Below are positions 32,738 to 40,887 of a DNA stretch of 64,000 bases, piece after piece. The position numbers and the translations under genes were made by a program. Under the pieces are notes generated by a model. That model was given only the letters and a program-made list of their open reading frames with translations, was not told where the DNA came from and made no database searches. The stretch is from Rhizobium sp. NZLR1. GTDB lineage: Bacteria > Pseudomonadota > Alphaproteobacteria > Rhizobiales > Rhizobiaceae. Location: the NCBI RefSeq assembly GCF_017357385.1, contig NZ_CP071632.1, forward strand, positions 563,501 to 627,500, in the 5' to 3' direction. The first letter of the stretch is position 1. The number at the start of each line of letters is the position of its first letter.

Positions 32738-34732
32738 TCAGAACTCCGTCCAGTCGCCATCCTGGCTTTTCGGTGCGCTGTTGCCGGCGTTAAAGGCGTT
32801 GGCGATTTTTTGGCCGAGGGCGCGGGCTGGCGAGGCGGCCGGGCGGGCTGTGCCTTCGCGAGCGACGCGGATCGGGGCTGTTCTGACGGCCGGGCGCGGG
32901 GTAGCGCGTGGGGCTGCGGCGGCAATCGGCGCACTGGCGGCAAAGCCGCCGGTGCCCGTCAGCCTGAACTGGCCGAGCAGGTTGTTCAGCGCTGTCGCTT
33001 CCGTGGCGAGGCTGTGGCTGGCGGCCGTCGACTGCTCGACCATCGCCGCATTCTGCTGCGTGCCCTGATCCATGGTGTTGACGGCGGTGTTGATCTCCTG
33101 CAGCCCGATCGACTGTTCGCGCGAGGCTTCGGCGATGGCGTGGACGTGCTGGTTGATTTCCTGCACCTCCTGGACGATCGAATCGAGCGCCTTGCCGGTT
33201 TCGCCGACCAGCGAAACGCCGGTCTGCACATGCGTGCCGGAGTTGGTGATCAAGCCCTTGATTTCCTTTGCCGCCTTGGCGGAACGTTGGGCGAGTTCGC
33301 GCACCTCCTGGGCGACGACGGCAAAACCCTTGCCGGCGTCGCCGGCACGCGCAGCTTCGACGCCGGCGTTCAAGGCCAGAAGGTTAGTCTGGAAGGCGAT
33401 GTCGTCGATGACGCCGATGATGTTGGAGATTTCGCCCGAGGATTTTTCGATCTGCTGCATGGCGGAGACCGCCTTGCGGACGATGTCGCCGGATTTTTCG
33501 GCCCCGAGGCGGGTGCGGGCGACGAGCTGGCTCGCCTCCTCGGCACGCTTGGCGGCGTCGCGCACCGTCGTGGTGATCTCCTCCAGCGCCGCCGCCGTCT
33601 CTTCGACGGAGGCCGACTGTTGTTCCGTCCGCCTGGAAAGCTCGTCTGCGGAAGACCGGATCTCGTTGGCGCCGGCGCCGATCGCCCGGGCGTTGGCGCC
33701 GACCGTATGCAGAGTTTCGTTGAGCTTCTCGACCGAGTTGTTGAAATCCTCGCGCAGCGCATCGAGATGCGCGACGAAGGGCTGGTCGATATGCGAGGCG
33801 AGATCGCCGGCGGCAAGACGGCGCAGGCCGTCGCCGAGCGCGGTAACTGCGCCTTCGAGTTCGGATGCTTCACGGGTTTTCTGCGCGTCGCGTTCACGCC
33901 GCTCGCCGTCACTGAGGTTACGGTCAGCTTCGGCCCGCGCCTCGATCCGCCCGCGCTCGATCGCATTGTCGCGGAAGATCGACACGGCCTTTGCCATCTG
34001 GCCGACTTCGTCGCCGCGGTCGAGCCCGCTGACCTCGCTTGTGGTATCGCCTTCGGCAAGCCGAGTCATGCGCAGGCGCAACTGCGTCATCGGGCCGGCA
34101 ATGCCCATCTGGGCGACGACGACGCTGAAGCCGACGGCGAGCAGCACGGCAATGCCGATCAGAACGAGACAGAAGACGATCCGCCCGTTGACCGAGGCCG
34201 AAAGCGCGTCGCCGCCGTCCTTGAGCATCGCCATCATCGCATCATTGTTGGCGATCATCTTCGGGGTCAGCGCATTGAGCTTGGCATTGATCAGGGCAAC
34301 ATTCGCCAGCGCCCCGGCGCTGTCCTTGGCTTTGCTCTGTTCGATGATCTTGTTCGCCAGCGTTTCGATCTCATCGATGCCGGCCTGGATGTCATCGATC
34401 GCCGCTTTGCGGCTGGGAACCAGCGCCAGCGCATCTTTCATCCGGTCACGGGCCTGCGGCAGCTTGCTCGGTGTGGCGAGCGCTGTGGCGAATGCCGGCG
34501 TATCGGGCTTCATCTCGGCCAGCAGGGTTACCTGCAGCACCGAGGCCACCACCGAGGCGCTGGCGCGCGCGCTCTGCATCGAGGCCAGCGCTTCATGATC
34601 GATGAAGGCGCTGTAGGCGGCATCCGCACGGCGGAACTCGGCAATGACATAGATCAGCCCGGCCATCGTGATCAGCCCCAAGAGCGCCACGACCGATATG
34701 ATTTTCGTGCGGATTTTCAGATGCTTCAACAT
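32738..34732 (-). CDS. Methyl-accepting chemotaxis receptor
   Basis: 664-aa transmembrane chemoreceptor. TM1 is about 11-32 (IISVVALLGLITMAGLIYVI). A helical periplasmic sensor domain spans about 35-180, and TM2 is about 186-207 (VFCLVLIGIAVLLAVGFSVV). HAMP follows (LRLRMTRLAEGDTTSEVSGL). The signalling domain tip has IIGVIDDIAFQTNLLALNAG followed by VEAARAGDAGKGFAVVA-type sequence. The protein ends DGDWTEF, close to the NWETF-type pentapeptide used by CheR. The ligand cannot be read; no chemotaxis operon is near. Confidence 0.95.
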   Translation of the reverse strand: MLKHLKIRTKIISVVALLGLITMAGLIYVIAEFRRADAAYSAFIDHEALASMQSARASASVVASVLQVTLLAEMKPDTPAFATALATPSKLPQARDRMKDALALVPSRKAAIDDIQAGIDEIETLANKIIEQSKAKDSAGALANVALINAKLNALTPKMIANNDAMMAMLKDGGDALSASVNGRIVFCLVLIGIAVLLAVGFSVVVAQMGIAGPMTQLRLRMTRLAEGDTTSEVSGLDRGDEVGQMAKAVSIFRDNAIERGRIEARAEADRNLSDGERRERDAQKTREASELEGAVTALGDGLRRLAAGDLASHIDQPFVAHLDALREDFNNSVEKLNETLHTVGANARAIGAGANEIRSSADELSRRTEQQSASVEETAAALEEITTTVRDAAKRAEEASQLVARTRLGAEKSGDIVRKAVSAMQQIEKSSGEISNIIGVIDDIAFQTNLLALNAGVEAARAGDAGKGFAVVAQEVRELAQRSAKAAKEIKGLITNSGTHVQTGVSLVGETGKALDSIVQEVQEINQHVHAIAEASREQSIGLQEINTAVNTMDQGTQQNAAMVEQSTAASHSLATEATALNNLLGQFRLTGTGGFAASAPIAAAAPRATPRPAVRTAPIRVAREGTARPAASPARALGQKIANAFNAGNSAPKSQDGDWTEF

Positions 34733-35271
34733 GGAAATGTCACCCGGTTGACCGGGCGTCGCACGCCCGGTGCTTTGAAATCAATTGTTGCAAACGGAGC
34801 GCCGCGTAAGTGCCGCGGCTCAGGGATTATGGCGGGGTTGACGCATGCATCATGCAATCGGTCGGCGGGTCCGTGTCGTCGCCACAAATAGAGGCGATAT
34901 TCTTTAATTCCGCGCTAACGGCGGGGCGGCATACCCACGATTTTTAGCGCCCGAATTATCGTCTTCAATGCGTTGCCATGGCTGCCCGATCTGCGCTGAT
35001 GGCTGCCCCTCACCCTAACCCTCTCCCCGTAAACGGGGCGAGGGGACATCCCACGCGAGGCGTCGGCGAGGTCGCGGCATATCCCCTTCGCCCCGCAAAC
35101 GGGGGTCCGAAGGACGGGCCGAGACCCGTGGCTCGACCCCGGTCGGTGCCGGCAGGCGGATGAGGGGCGGATGCGGCACGATCCGTCGCATGCATATTCC
35201 CCGTCCCGCATGACTCTGCTACATCTCGCCGACACCGCACGCTTCGCGCTTAACCCGAGACCAAGATCACG
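34733..35271. other. 539-bp intergenic region with a mosaic repeat
   Basis: It contains the repeat at 35004-35165. The rest is divergent upstream sequence of the chemoreceptor (minus) and the binding-protein gene (plus). No gene is convincing. Confidence 0.5.
35004..35165. repeat. Rhizobial intergenic mosaic-type repeat, second copy
   Basis: CCTCACCCTAACCCTCTCCC, CGTAAACGGGGCGAGGGGAC and GGGGGTCCGAAGGACGGGCC are related in part to 32547-32705, in the opposite overall arrangement. Nested inverted repeats are evident (CTCCCCGTAAACGGGGCGAG). Confidence 0.75.
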
Positions 35272-36147
35272 ATGATGCAATCCAAGTTGGCATCCCTGGC
35301 TGTGAAGGGTTTTCTCGTATTCGGGCTGTTTCTGCGCGTGCTGTTTTCGGGTTTTGCCGCATCCGCTCAGCAGGCTGCACCCTCGCTGCCGCTGCTTTTC
35401 GATGCCCGCGAACGTCTGGCGAGGCCCGATCTCTCCTCGCTGGTCCGCTTGCGTTTCCTGACCTCGGTCGATTTCCCGCCGTTCAATTTTACCGATCAGA
35501 ACGGCAAGCTTTCCGGTTTCAACGTCGATCTCGCCCGCGAGATCTGCAGCGAGCTGGAGATTTCAGACAAGTGCCAGATCCAGGCGATCCCTTTCGCCGA
35601 TCTGAAGGATGCGCTCGCCGCCTCGCAGGGCGATGCCGTCATCGCCGGTCTTGCCGTGACGCCTGAATTGCGCCGGCAATTCGTCTTCTCCCGGCCCTAT
35701 CTGATGCTGCCGGCGCGCTTCGTGCACAATCTCGCCGTTCCGCTCGACGGCAAAACGGCGGCCGCGCTTTCGGCTCACCCGGTCGGTGTGGTCAAGGGCA
35801 CGGTGCACGAGGCGATGCTGGCCGCCTTCTTTCCCGCGATCAAGGCGCAGACCTTCGACACCAAGGACGCCCTGCTTGCTGCGCTTAGGGAGCGCAAGGT
35901 CGATGCCGCCTTCGCCGATGCGCTGCAGCTTTCCTTCTGGGTCTCCTCGCCGGCCTCGGCCAAATGCTGCGCACTGTTCGACGGCCCCTATCTCTCCGAG
36001 CATTTCCTCGGCGAGGGCATGACGATCATGCTGCGGCAGAAGGACAGCGTGCTGACGTCAGCCATCGACCACGCGCTCGCCACGCTGTCGCGCAACGGCC
36101 GTCTGCAGGAAATCTATCTGCGCTATTTTCCCTACGGGCTCTACTGA
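35272..36147 (+). CDS. Periplasmic solute-binding protein of an amino-acid-type ABC transporter
   Basis: 291-aa protein of the SBP_bac_3 family. The signal segment (about 10-32) ends near ASAQQAA. The family core is RFLTSVDFPPFNFTDQNGKL, SGFNVDLAREICSEL, GDAVIAGLAVTPELRRQFVF and SRPYLMLPARFV, with the C-terminal DSVLTSAIDHALATLSRNG, LQEIYLRYF. Start is 35272 or the next codon (ATGATG). No permease or ATPase gene lies beside it, so it is an orphan here, possibly acting with permeases elsewhere or as a sensor. Confidence 0.9.
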   Translation: MMQSKLASLAVKGFLVFGLFLRVLFSGFAASAQQAAPSLPLLFDARERLARPDLSSLVRLRFLTSVDFPPFNFTDQNGKLSGFNVDLAREICSELEISDKCQIQAIPFADLKDALAASQGDAVIAGLAVTPELRRQFVFSRPYLMLPARFVHNLAVPLDGKTAAALSAHPVGVVKGTVHEAMLAAFFPAIKAQTFDTKDALLAALRERKVDAAFADALQLSFWVSSPASAKCCALFDGPYLSEHFLGEGMTIMLRQKDSVLTSAIDHALATLSRNGRLQEIYLRYFPYGLY

Positions 36148-36173
36148 CATGCATAAAAACAAAGACTTAAGGA

Positions 36174-36587
36174 TCAGCTCTTGCGGAAACGGGCTATCGC
36201 ACTGCGCTCGATCGCCGCGCAGGTCAGCTTGTCGAGGCCGAGCCGGTCGCGCAGCAGGCTGAGCAACCGCAGTTCTTCCGCCTTGACCGAAAGATCGGCG
36301 GAAGCCACCTCGACGGCCAGCGCATAGGCGGTGTCGTAGAGCTTGACGGGCAGGGTGTCGCGCACGGTTTCGAGAACGACGTCGAGGCCCTCAGGTCCGG
36401 AAAGCAGCGAGGCGCAGTCGCGCGCCACCGAAATCAGCTTGTCGTCATCGAAATCCCGGAAAACCGGCAGAAATCCGATCAGTTGGCCGATCCTTTCCAG
36501 CTCCCTGTCGTTCATCGTGCTGTCGACGGCAGAGGCCATCACCATCACGTAGATCAGCGCATCATGGGCGGAAAGCGGCTTGTTCAT
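36174..36587 (-). CDS. TerB-family (tellurite-resistance-like) protein
   Basis: 137-aa helical protein: HDALIYVMVMASAVDSTMND, RELERIGQLIGFLPVFRDFD, and VASADLSVKAEELRLLSLLR. The acidic D-x(3)-N-D-x-E motif (VDSTMNDRELE) is the TerB metal-site pattern. TerB proteins link to tellurite and stress responses; the exact role is unknown. It is convergent with the binding-protein gene and 81 bp from the nuclease-like gene. Confidence 0.82.
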   Translation of the reverse strand: MNKPLSAHDALIYVMVMASAVDSTMNDRELERIGQLIGFLPVFRDFDDDKLISVARDCASLLSGPEGLDVVLETVRDTLPVKLYDTAYALAVEVASADLSVKAEELRLLSLLRDRLGLDKLTCAAIERSAIARFRKS

Positions 36588-36668
36588 CTCTGATTCCTTT
36601 TTCGATCAGCGGAGATTAGGAATTGGCAGCCGCCATTACAAGGGATCGGTCCCCGTCATGACCGCCAG

Positions 36669-37376
36669 TTATCTCCGGCGCGGATCGTCGCCGTAAAGCC
36701 CTTTTCCAGCCTGCCTGGCTTTCTCGGCGGCCGATGCAAGCGGCGAACCCGCCGCGACTTCAGCCCAGCCGTTTTCGGCAAGCCATGCGCCGAGATCCTG
36801 CGTGCCGAGCCGGCATGCGGTCGTCGCCATTTCCTTCCATTCGGCCGGATCGATATCGCAGGCGATGCTGCGATTGCGCAAAAGTTGGCGCAGCGCCGTC
36901 TTCGCCATCATGCCGCAGGGCCATTGCCGGCCCGCCGGCCCGCATATCCTGTCGGCCGGCGTCGGCACGACGCCGGCGAGCTGAAGCCTGCGCTCGCCGA
37001 AGGACAGCATGCCGGCATTTTCGACCGCCGGCCGCGTCAGCTCCATCGGCTTTTTCGCGGAAGGATTTGCGGCTTGCCCGGCGGCGGTCTCAGCTGGTGG
37101 TGCGATATCGGCGGGTTTGGGCGCCGTGCCGTCGGCTGGCCGAGGGGAGGGAGGAGCCGGCGGTTGCGCCGAACGGGCGATCACTTCGGCCCGGTCGTCC
37201 GACATCGCAGCCGGTTCGCCGGCTTGCGCGGCGGGATCCACCGAAGTCGCCGTCTCCTCTGCCGACACGCTCTCTTCCCCGGCCGTGCCGCCGCGCAGCC
37301 TTGTTTCGCCCGCCATCAGCAGGCCGGCCACCACCGCCATTCCCGTAAGACCTGTGAACAAGGCGGCAAGGCGCAT
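36669..37376 (-). CDS. Thermonuclease-like (SNase-fold) exported protein
   Basis: 235-aa protein. An N-terminal hydrophobic segment (LFTGLTGMAVVAGLLMAG) precedes a long Ala/Pro-rich linker (about 30-120). The C-terminal domain has RRLQLAGVVPTPADRICG, LRQLLRNRSIACDID and GTQDLGAWLAENGWAEVA, ending in AEKARQAGKGLYGDD. This resembles staphylococcal-nuclease-like domains, but the catalytic Arg/Glu set is incomplete, so activity is doubtful. It starts 11 bp after the S24 regulator, so the two form an operon. Confidence 0.72.
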   Translation of the reverse strand: MRLAALFTGLTGMAVVAGLLMAGETRLRGGTAGEESVSAEETATSVDPAAQAGEPAAMSDDRAEVIARSAQPPAPPSPRPADGTAPKPADIAPPAETAAGQAANPSAKKPMELTRPAVENAGMLSFGERRLQLAGVVPTPADRICGPAGRQWPCGMMAKTALRQLLRNRSIACDIDPAEWKEMATTACRLGTQDLGAWLAENGWAEVAAGSPLASAAEKARQAGKGLYGDDPRRR

Positions 37377-37387
37377 GGAATATCTTC

Positions 37388-38077
37388 CTATTGACTGGCC
37401 CAGATGATGCGGGCGATCCAATCGACGTCGGAAAGCTCGAGTGTTCGGTTGGCATGTTCGGGATTGAGCGACATCAGCTCGATCGATCGCGGGCTCTGGC
37501 GCAGCAGCACCTTGGCCATCACCTCGCCCGCGCATGTGCGCACCACGACGCGGTCGTTGCGGCGCACCTGCGCACCCGGCGCGACGATCAGCACGTCGCC
37601 GTCGCGGTAGAGCGGCATCATGCTTTCGCCCTGCACCTCCAACGCATAGACGCCGGATTTCTGTGTCGGGGCCGCCGGAAATTCCACCACATCCCAGCCA
37701 TGGCCGGCCGGAAAACCGCCATCGTCGAAAAAGCCGCCGGCGCCGGCCTGGGCGAAGCCGAGCAGCGGAATCGAGCTTCCCTGCGGCGGAAAGGCGTCGT
37801 CAGGCTCTCCGGCAAGCTCTCCGGCCAACTGCTTGGAAAGACCGGCATCCGGCCGCAGGAAGACAAGGAACTGTTCCATGCTCGCCCCGGTCGCACCGAG
37901 CACCTTGGCGATCGATTCCGTCGAGGGCCAGCGCAGCCGCCCATCGGCGGAAAGCCGTTTCGACTTGTTGAAGGAGGTGGGGTCGAGCCCGGCGCGGCGC
38001 GCAAGACCGGATGGCGTCAGGTCATGCCGTTCGGCAAGCCTGTCGATCGCTCCCCAGATCTGGTCGTGTGACAGCAT
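37388..38077 (-). CDS. LexA-like (HTH plus S24 peptidase) repressor
   Basis: 229-aa regulator. The N-terminal HTH (SGLARRAGLDPTSFNKSKRL) is followed by PSTESIAKVLGATG. The S24 peptidase has catalytic Ser in VQGESMMPLYRDGD and the Lys in EVMAKVLLRQ. An Ala-Gly cleavage site is plausible in GFAQAGAGG. Such proteins are inactivated by RecA-stimulated self-cleavage, so the operon with the nuclease-like protein may be DNA-damage or stress controlled. It is not LexA itself: the HTH is XRE/Cro-like, as in phage repressors. Confidence 0.88.
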   Translation of the reverse strand: MLSHDQIWGAIDRLAERHDLTPSGLARRAGLDPTSFNKSKRLSADGRLRWPSTESIAKVLGATGASMEQFLVFLRPDAGLSKQLAGELAGEPDDAFPPQGSSIPLLGFAQAGAGGFFDDGGFPAGHGWDVVEFPAAPTQKSGVYALEVQGESMMPLYRDGDVLIVAPGAQVRRNDRVVVRTCAGEVMAKVLLRQSPRSIELMSLNPEHANRTLELSDVDWIARIIWASQ

Positions 38078-38192
38078 ATGCGCCCGATTCCGTGCGGCTC
38101 GTGCCTGCCGCGCTTAAACCAGGCCGAATATTAACCGACCGTGCCGCCTGAGTAAAGGTAAATGAGGAATAAAATCCTGTTATTGAAAGTGC

Positions 38193-38840
38193 TTAGGCGA
38201 CCATCGCCATATTGATCTTGCCGAGCTGGATGACCGCTTGGGTGCGGCTGTCGACATCGAGTTTCAGCAGGATCGCCGAGACATGCGCCTTGATCGTCGC
38301 CTCGGAGACGCCGAGTTCATAGGCGATCTGCTTGTTCAGCAGCCCTTCGGCCAGCATGGTCAGCACCCGGCTCTGCTGCGGCGTCAGCGTATGCAGGCGG
38401 TGGATCAGGTCGGCGACATCGGGATCCTGCTCCTGGCCGTCGCGATAGTTTTCCGGCGTGGCGATATCGCCGGCAAGCACCGTCTGGATGCTGCGGCGAA
38501 TGCCCTCGATGCCGGAGGATTTGGAGATGAAGCCGGAAGCGCCAAGTTCCAGCGCCCGGCGGATCGTCGTCGCATCGTCGCTTGCCGAGACGATGATGAT
38601 CGGCAGGCTGGCGAATTCGGAGCGCAGCGCCATCAGGCCGGAAAAGCCGCTGACCCCGGGCATGGCGAGGTCGAGCAGCATTAGGTCGGCGTCCGCATGG
38701 GCGCCTGCGGCCGTGCGCGCAGCGGCGAAATCGCCGGCCTCGACGATCGCCTGCCGGCCTTCCATGCCGATCACCGCCTGACGCAGCGCATCCCGGAAAA
38801 GCGGATGGTCGTCCGCAATGATGATGGTCTGTTCGTGCAT
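38193..38840 (-). CDS. LuxR/NarL-type response regulator
   Basis: 215-aa regulator. The receiver domain has ADDHPLFRDAL, the phosphorylation Asp in LMLLDLAMPGVSG, IIIVSASDD and the Lys in GFISKSS. The C-terminal HTH has LTPQQSRVLTMLAEGLLNKQ followed by IAYELGVSEATIKAHV. Start ATG 38840; an in-frame codon at 38903 would add a non-conserved head. No histidine kinase lies nearby, so it is an orphan by position. Confidence 0.95.
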   Translation of the reverse strand: MHEQTIIIADDHPLFRDALRQAVIGMEGRQAIVEAGDFAAARTAAGAHADADLMLLDLAMPGVSGFSGLMALRSEFASLPIIIVSASDDATTIRRALELGASGFISKSSGIEGIRRSIQTVLAGDIATPENYRDGQEQDPDVADLIHRLHTLTPQQSRVLTMLAEGLLNKQIAYELGVSEATIKAHVSAILLKLDVDSRTQAVIQLGKINMAMVA

Positions 38841-38931
38841 CGAAAACTCCCTCCCAAGAGCCCGATCATTGCCGGCGCGCGAACGCCATCCCTCCGCGTT
38901 CATGCCGGCTTTCTCATGGGATTATATCAGA

Positions 38932-39330
38932 TCAGGTCTTCTGCGGAAGGGGATTGGCGTTTTCATCAGCCTGGAACTCCTTCACCATCCCCATGAAACT
39001 CTTCATCATCTTCTCCATGATGCTGATCGAGCGGTCGACTTCGGCATCGCTCGGCAGCGCGCGCTGGATGGAGCCGCCTTGCTCCAGCTTCGTCACCCGC
39101 TCGGAAAGCCGGTCGAGTTCGTCCTCATAGGCCGCCCGTTCGTCGGCCGCCATCCGGCAGACGAGGGCGCCGTCCTTGTCCTGGCAGATCGACATTGCCC
39201 CGGTCTGCCGGTCGAGCCGCACGAAATGGTCGCCGCTCTTTTCCAGCTGGAACCGGCTTGCATCGGGTTCGGCCGCCGCGGCGCCAAGCGGCAGGAGAAG
39301 AACGCTAAGCGTGAGAACCAAAATCTTCAT
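38932..39330 (-). CDS. Exported hypothetical protein with coiled coil
   Basis: 132-aa protein. The signal peptide is MKILVLTLSVLLLPLGAAAA at ATG 39330. The mature part has RFQLEKSGDHFVRLDRQTGA followed by MSICQDKDGALVCRM, then a helical coil (DELDRLSERVTKLEQGG). It resembles small periplasmic proteins widespread in Rhizobiales. It is divergent from DUF952-pyrD. Function unknown. Confidence 0.8.
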   Translation of the reverse strand: MKILVLTLSVLLLPLGAAAAEPDASRFQLEKSGDHFVRLDRQTGAMSICQDKDGALVCRMAADERAAYEDELDRLSERVTKLEQGGSIQRALPSDAEVDRSISIMEKMMKSFMGMVKEFQADENANPLPQKT

Positions 39331-39445
39331 CGTCTCATCCTCCGGAATTTGTTTCTGCCGGTCCCGTTTTTGAGTGCTGGGGCGTGGACATCGCCGCCTC
39401 TTTCCGGCAAAGCGCTGGTGATCGAGGACCAGCAATCGCGAGGCC

Positions 39446-39802
39446 ATGATGAGCGTGACACCGACCCTTTACAAGATCGTGACGGAAACGCTCTGGCAGC
39501 AAGCCAGACAAACCGGCATTTTTCATGGCGCCGGCATCGATCTGAAGGATGGCTTCATCCATTTCTCGACCGCCGATCAGGTGAAGCAGACCGCGGCGCT
39601 GCATTTTGCCGGCCACTCCGGGCTGCTGCTGATTGCCGTCGATGGAGGGGGTTTTGGCGACAAGCTGGTGTTCGAACCCTCGCGCGGCGGCGATCTCTTC
39701 CCGCATCTCTTTGCCGACCTGCCGCTGGCCGCCGTGCTCTCAGAAGTACCGCTGCCGCTCGACGAGACCGGCGCCCATGTCTTCCCGGAGCTGCAGCCAT
39801 GA
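39446..39802 (+). CDS. DUF952 family protein
   Basis: 118-aa protein: YKIVTETLWQQARQTGIFHG, DGFIHFSTADQVKQTAALHF, LVFEPSRGGDLFPHLFADLP. DUF952 proteins are related to a glutathione S-transferase-like fold; activity is unknown. The stop overlaps the pyrD start (ATGA at 39799-39802), so the two are translationally coupled. Start at 39446 or the adjacent ATG 39449. Confidence 0.9.
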   Translation: MMSVTPTLYKIVTETLWQQARQTGIFHGAGIDLKDGFIHFSTADQVKQTAALHFAGHSGLLLIAVDGGGFGDKLVFEPSRGGDLFPHLFADLPLAAVLSEVPLPLDETGAHVFPELQP

Positions 39803-40887
39803 TCGATCCTTTCAAGCGTGTCGCCCGCAAGGGTCTCTTCCTGTTCGATCCGGAAACGGCGCACGGCATGTCGATCGCCGCGCTGAAATCCGGCCTGGTG
39901 CCCGCTTGCCAGCTCACCCCCGATCCACGCCTGCGCCAGACGGTTGCCGGCCTCGTCTTCGACAATCCGCTCGGCATGGCCGCCGGCTACGACAAGAATG
40001 CCGAGGTGCCGGAGGCGCTCTTGAAGCTTGGTTTCGGCTTTACCGAAATCGGCACGGTGACGCCGAAGCCGCAATCCGGCAATCCGCGGCCGCGCATCTT
40101 CCGCCTGGTCGAGGATGAAGCCGTCATCAACCGCCTCGGCTTCAACAATGAAGGCCATGAGGCAGCTTTCGGACGCCTTGCCGCGCTGAGCGGCAAGGGC
40201 ATGGTCGGCGTCAATATCGGCGCCAACAAGGACAGCGACGACCGCATCGCCGATTACGTCGCCGGCATTCGCCGCTTCCATTCCGTCGCACGTTATTTCA
40301 CCGCCAACATCTCTTCGCCGAACACGCCGGGCCTGCGCGACTTGCAGGGCCGTGAAAGCCTCGCCGCACTGCTGTCTGCCGTGCTTGCGGCGCGCGACGA
40401 GGCAGCAGTGACATCCGGCCGCAAGGTCCCGGTCTTTCTGAAGATCGCTCCTGATCTGACCGAGGAAGGCATGGACGATATCGCGGCGGAAGCGCTCGCG
40501 CATGCGCTGGATGGTCTGATCGTCTCCAACACCACGCTGTCGCGCGACGGTCTCAAGGATCAGCGCCAGGCGAAAGAGACAGGCGGCCTCTCCGGCGTGC
40601 CGCTGTTCGAAAAATCGACGGCCGTGCTCGCCAGGATGCGCAAGCGCGTCGGCCAGGCTTTGCCGATCATCGGCGTCGGTGGTGTCTCCTCGGCCGAAAC
40701 CGCGCTGGAAAAGATCAGGGCGGGCGCCGATCTCGTCCAGCTCTATTCCTGCATGGTCTACGAAGGGCCTGGTCTGGCCGGCGATATCGTCCGCGGCCTC
40801 ACCAAACTCCTGGATCGCGAAAAGGCCAACTCGATCCGCGACTTGCGCGACACCAGGCTGGATTACTGGGCGGCCCGAAATGCCTGA
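39799..40887 (+). CDS. pyrD: Dihydroorotate dehydrogenase, class 2 (quinone-linked)
   Basis: 362-aa FMN enzyme that oxidises dihydroorotate to orotate in pyrimidine synthesis, at the inner membrane with quinone as acceptor. The N-terminal amphipathic helix of class 2 (KRVARKGLFLFDPETAHGMS) is present. FMN/substrate motifs are NPLGMAAGYDKNAEV, FNNEGHEA, ANISSPNTPGLRDLQ with the catalytic Ser, KIAPDLTEEG and IIGVGGVSSAETALEKIRAG. It is translationally coupled to DUF952. Its 3' end overlaps the convergent MATE gene by 25 bp. Confidence 0.97.
   Translation: MIDPFKRVARKGLFLFDPETAHGMSIAALKSGLVPACQLTPDPRLRQTVAGLVFDNPLGMAAGYDKNAEVPEALLKLGFGFTEIGTVTPKPQSGNPRPRIFRLVEDEAVINRLGFNNEGHEAAFGRLAALSGKGMVGVNIGANKDSDDRIADYVAGIRRFHSVARYFTANISSPNTPGLRDLQGRESLAALLSAVLAARDEAAVTSGRKVPVFLKIAPDLTEEGMDDIAAEALAHALDGLIVSNTTLSRDGLKDQRQAKETGGLSGVPLFEKSTAVLARMRKRVGQALPIIGVGGVSSAETALEKIRAGADLVQLYSCMVYEGPGLAGDIVRGLTKLLDREKANSIRDLRDTRLDYWAARNA

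Noticed and set aside
32810-34891. Plus-strand open frame over the chemoreceptor
   Set aside because: Shadow of the receptor gene, which has a full set of MCP motifs on the other strand.
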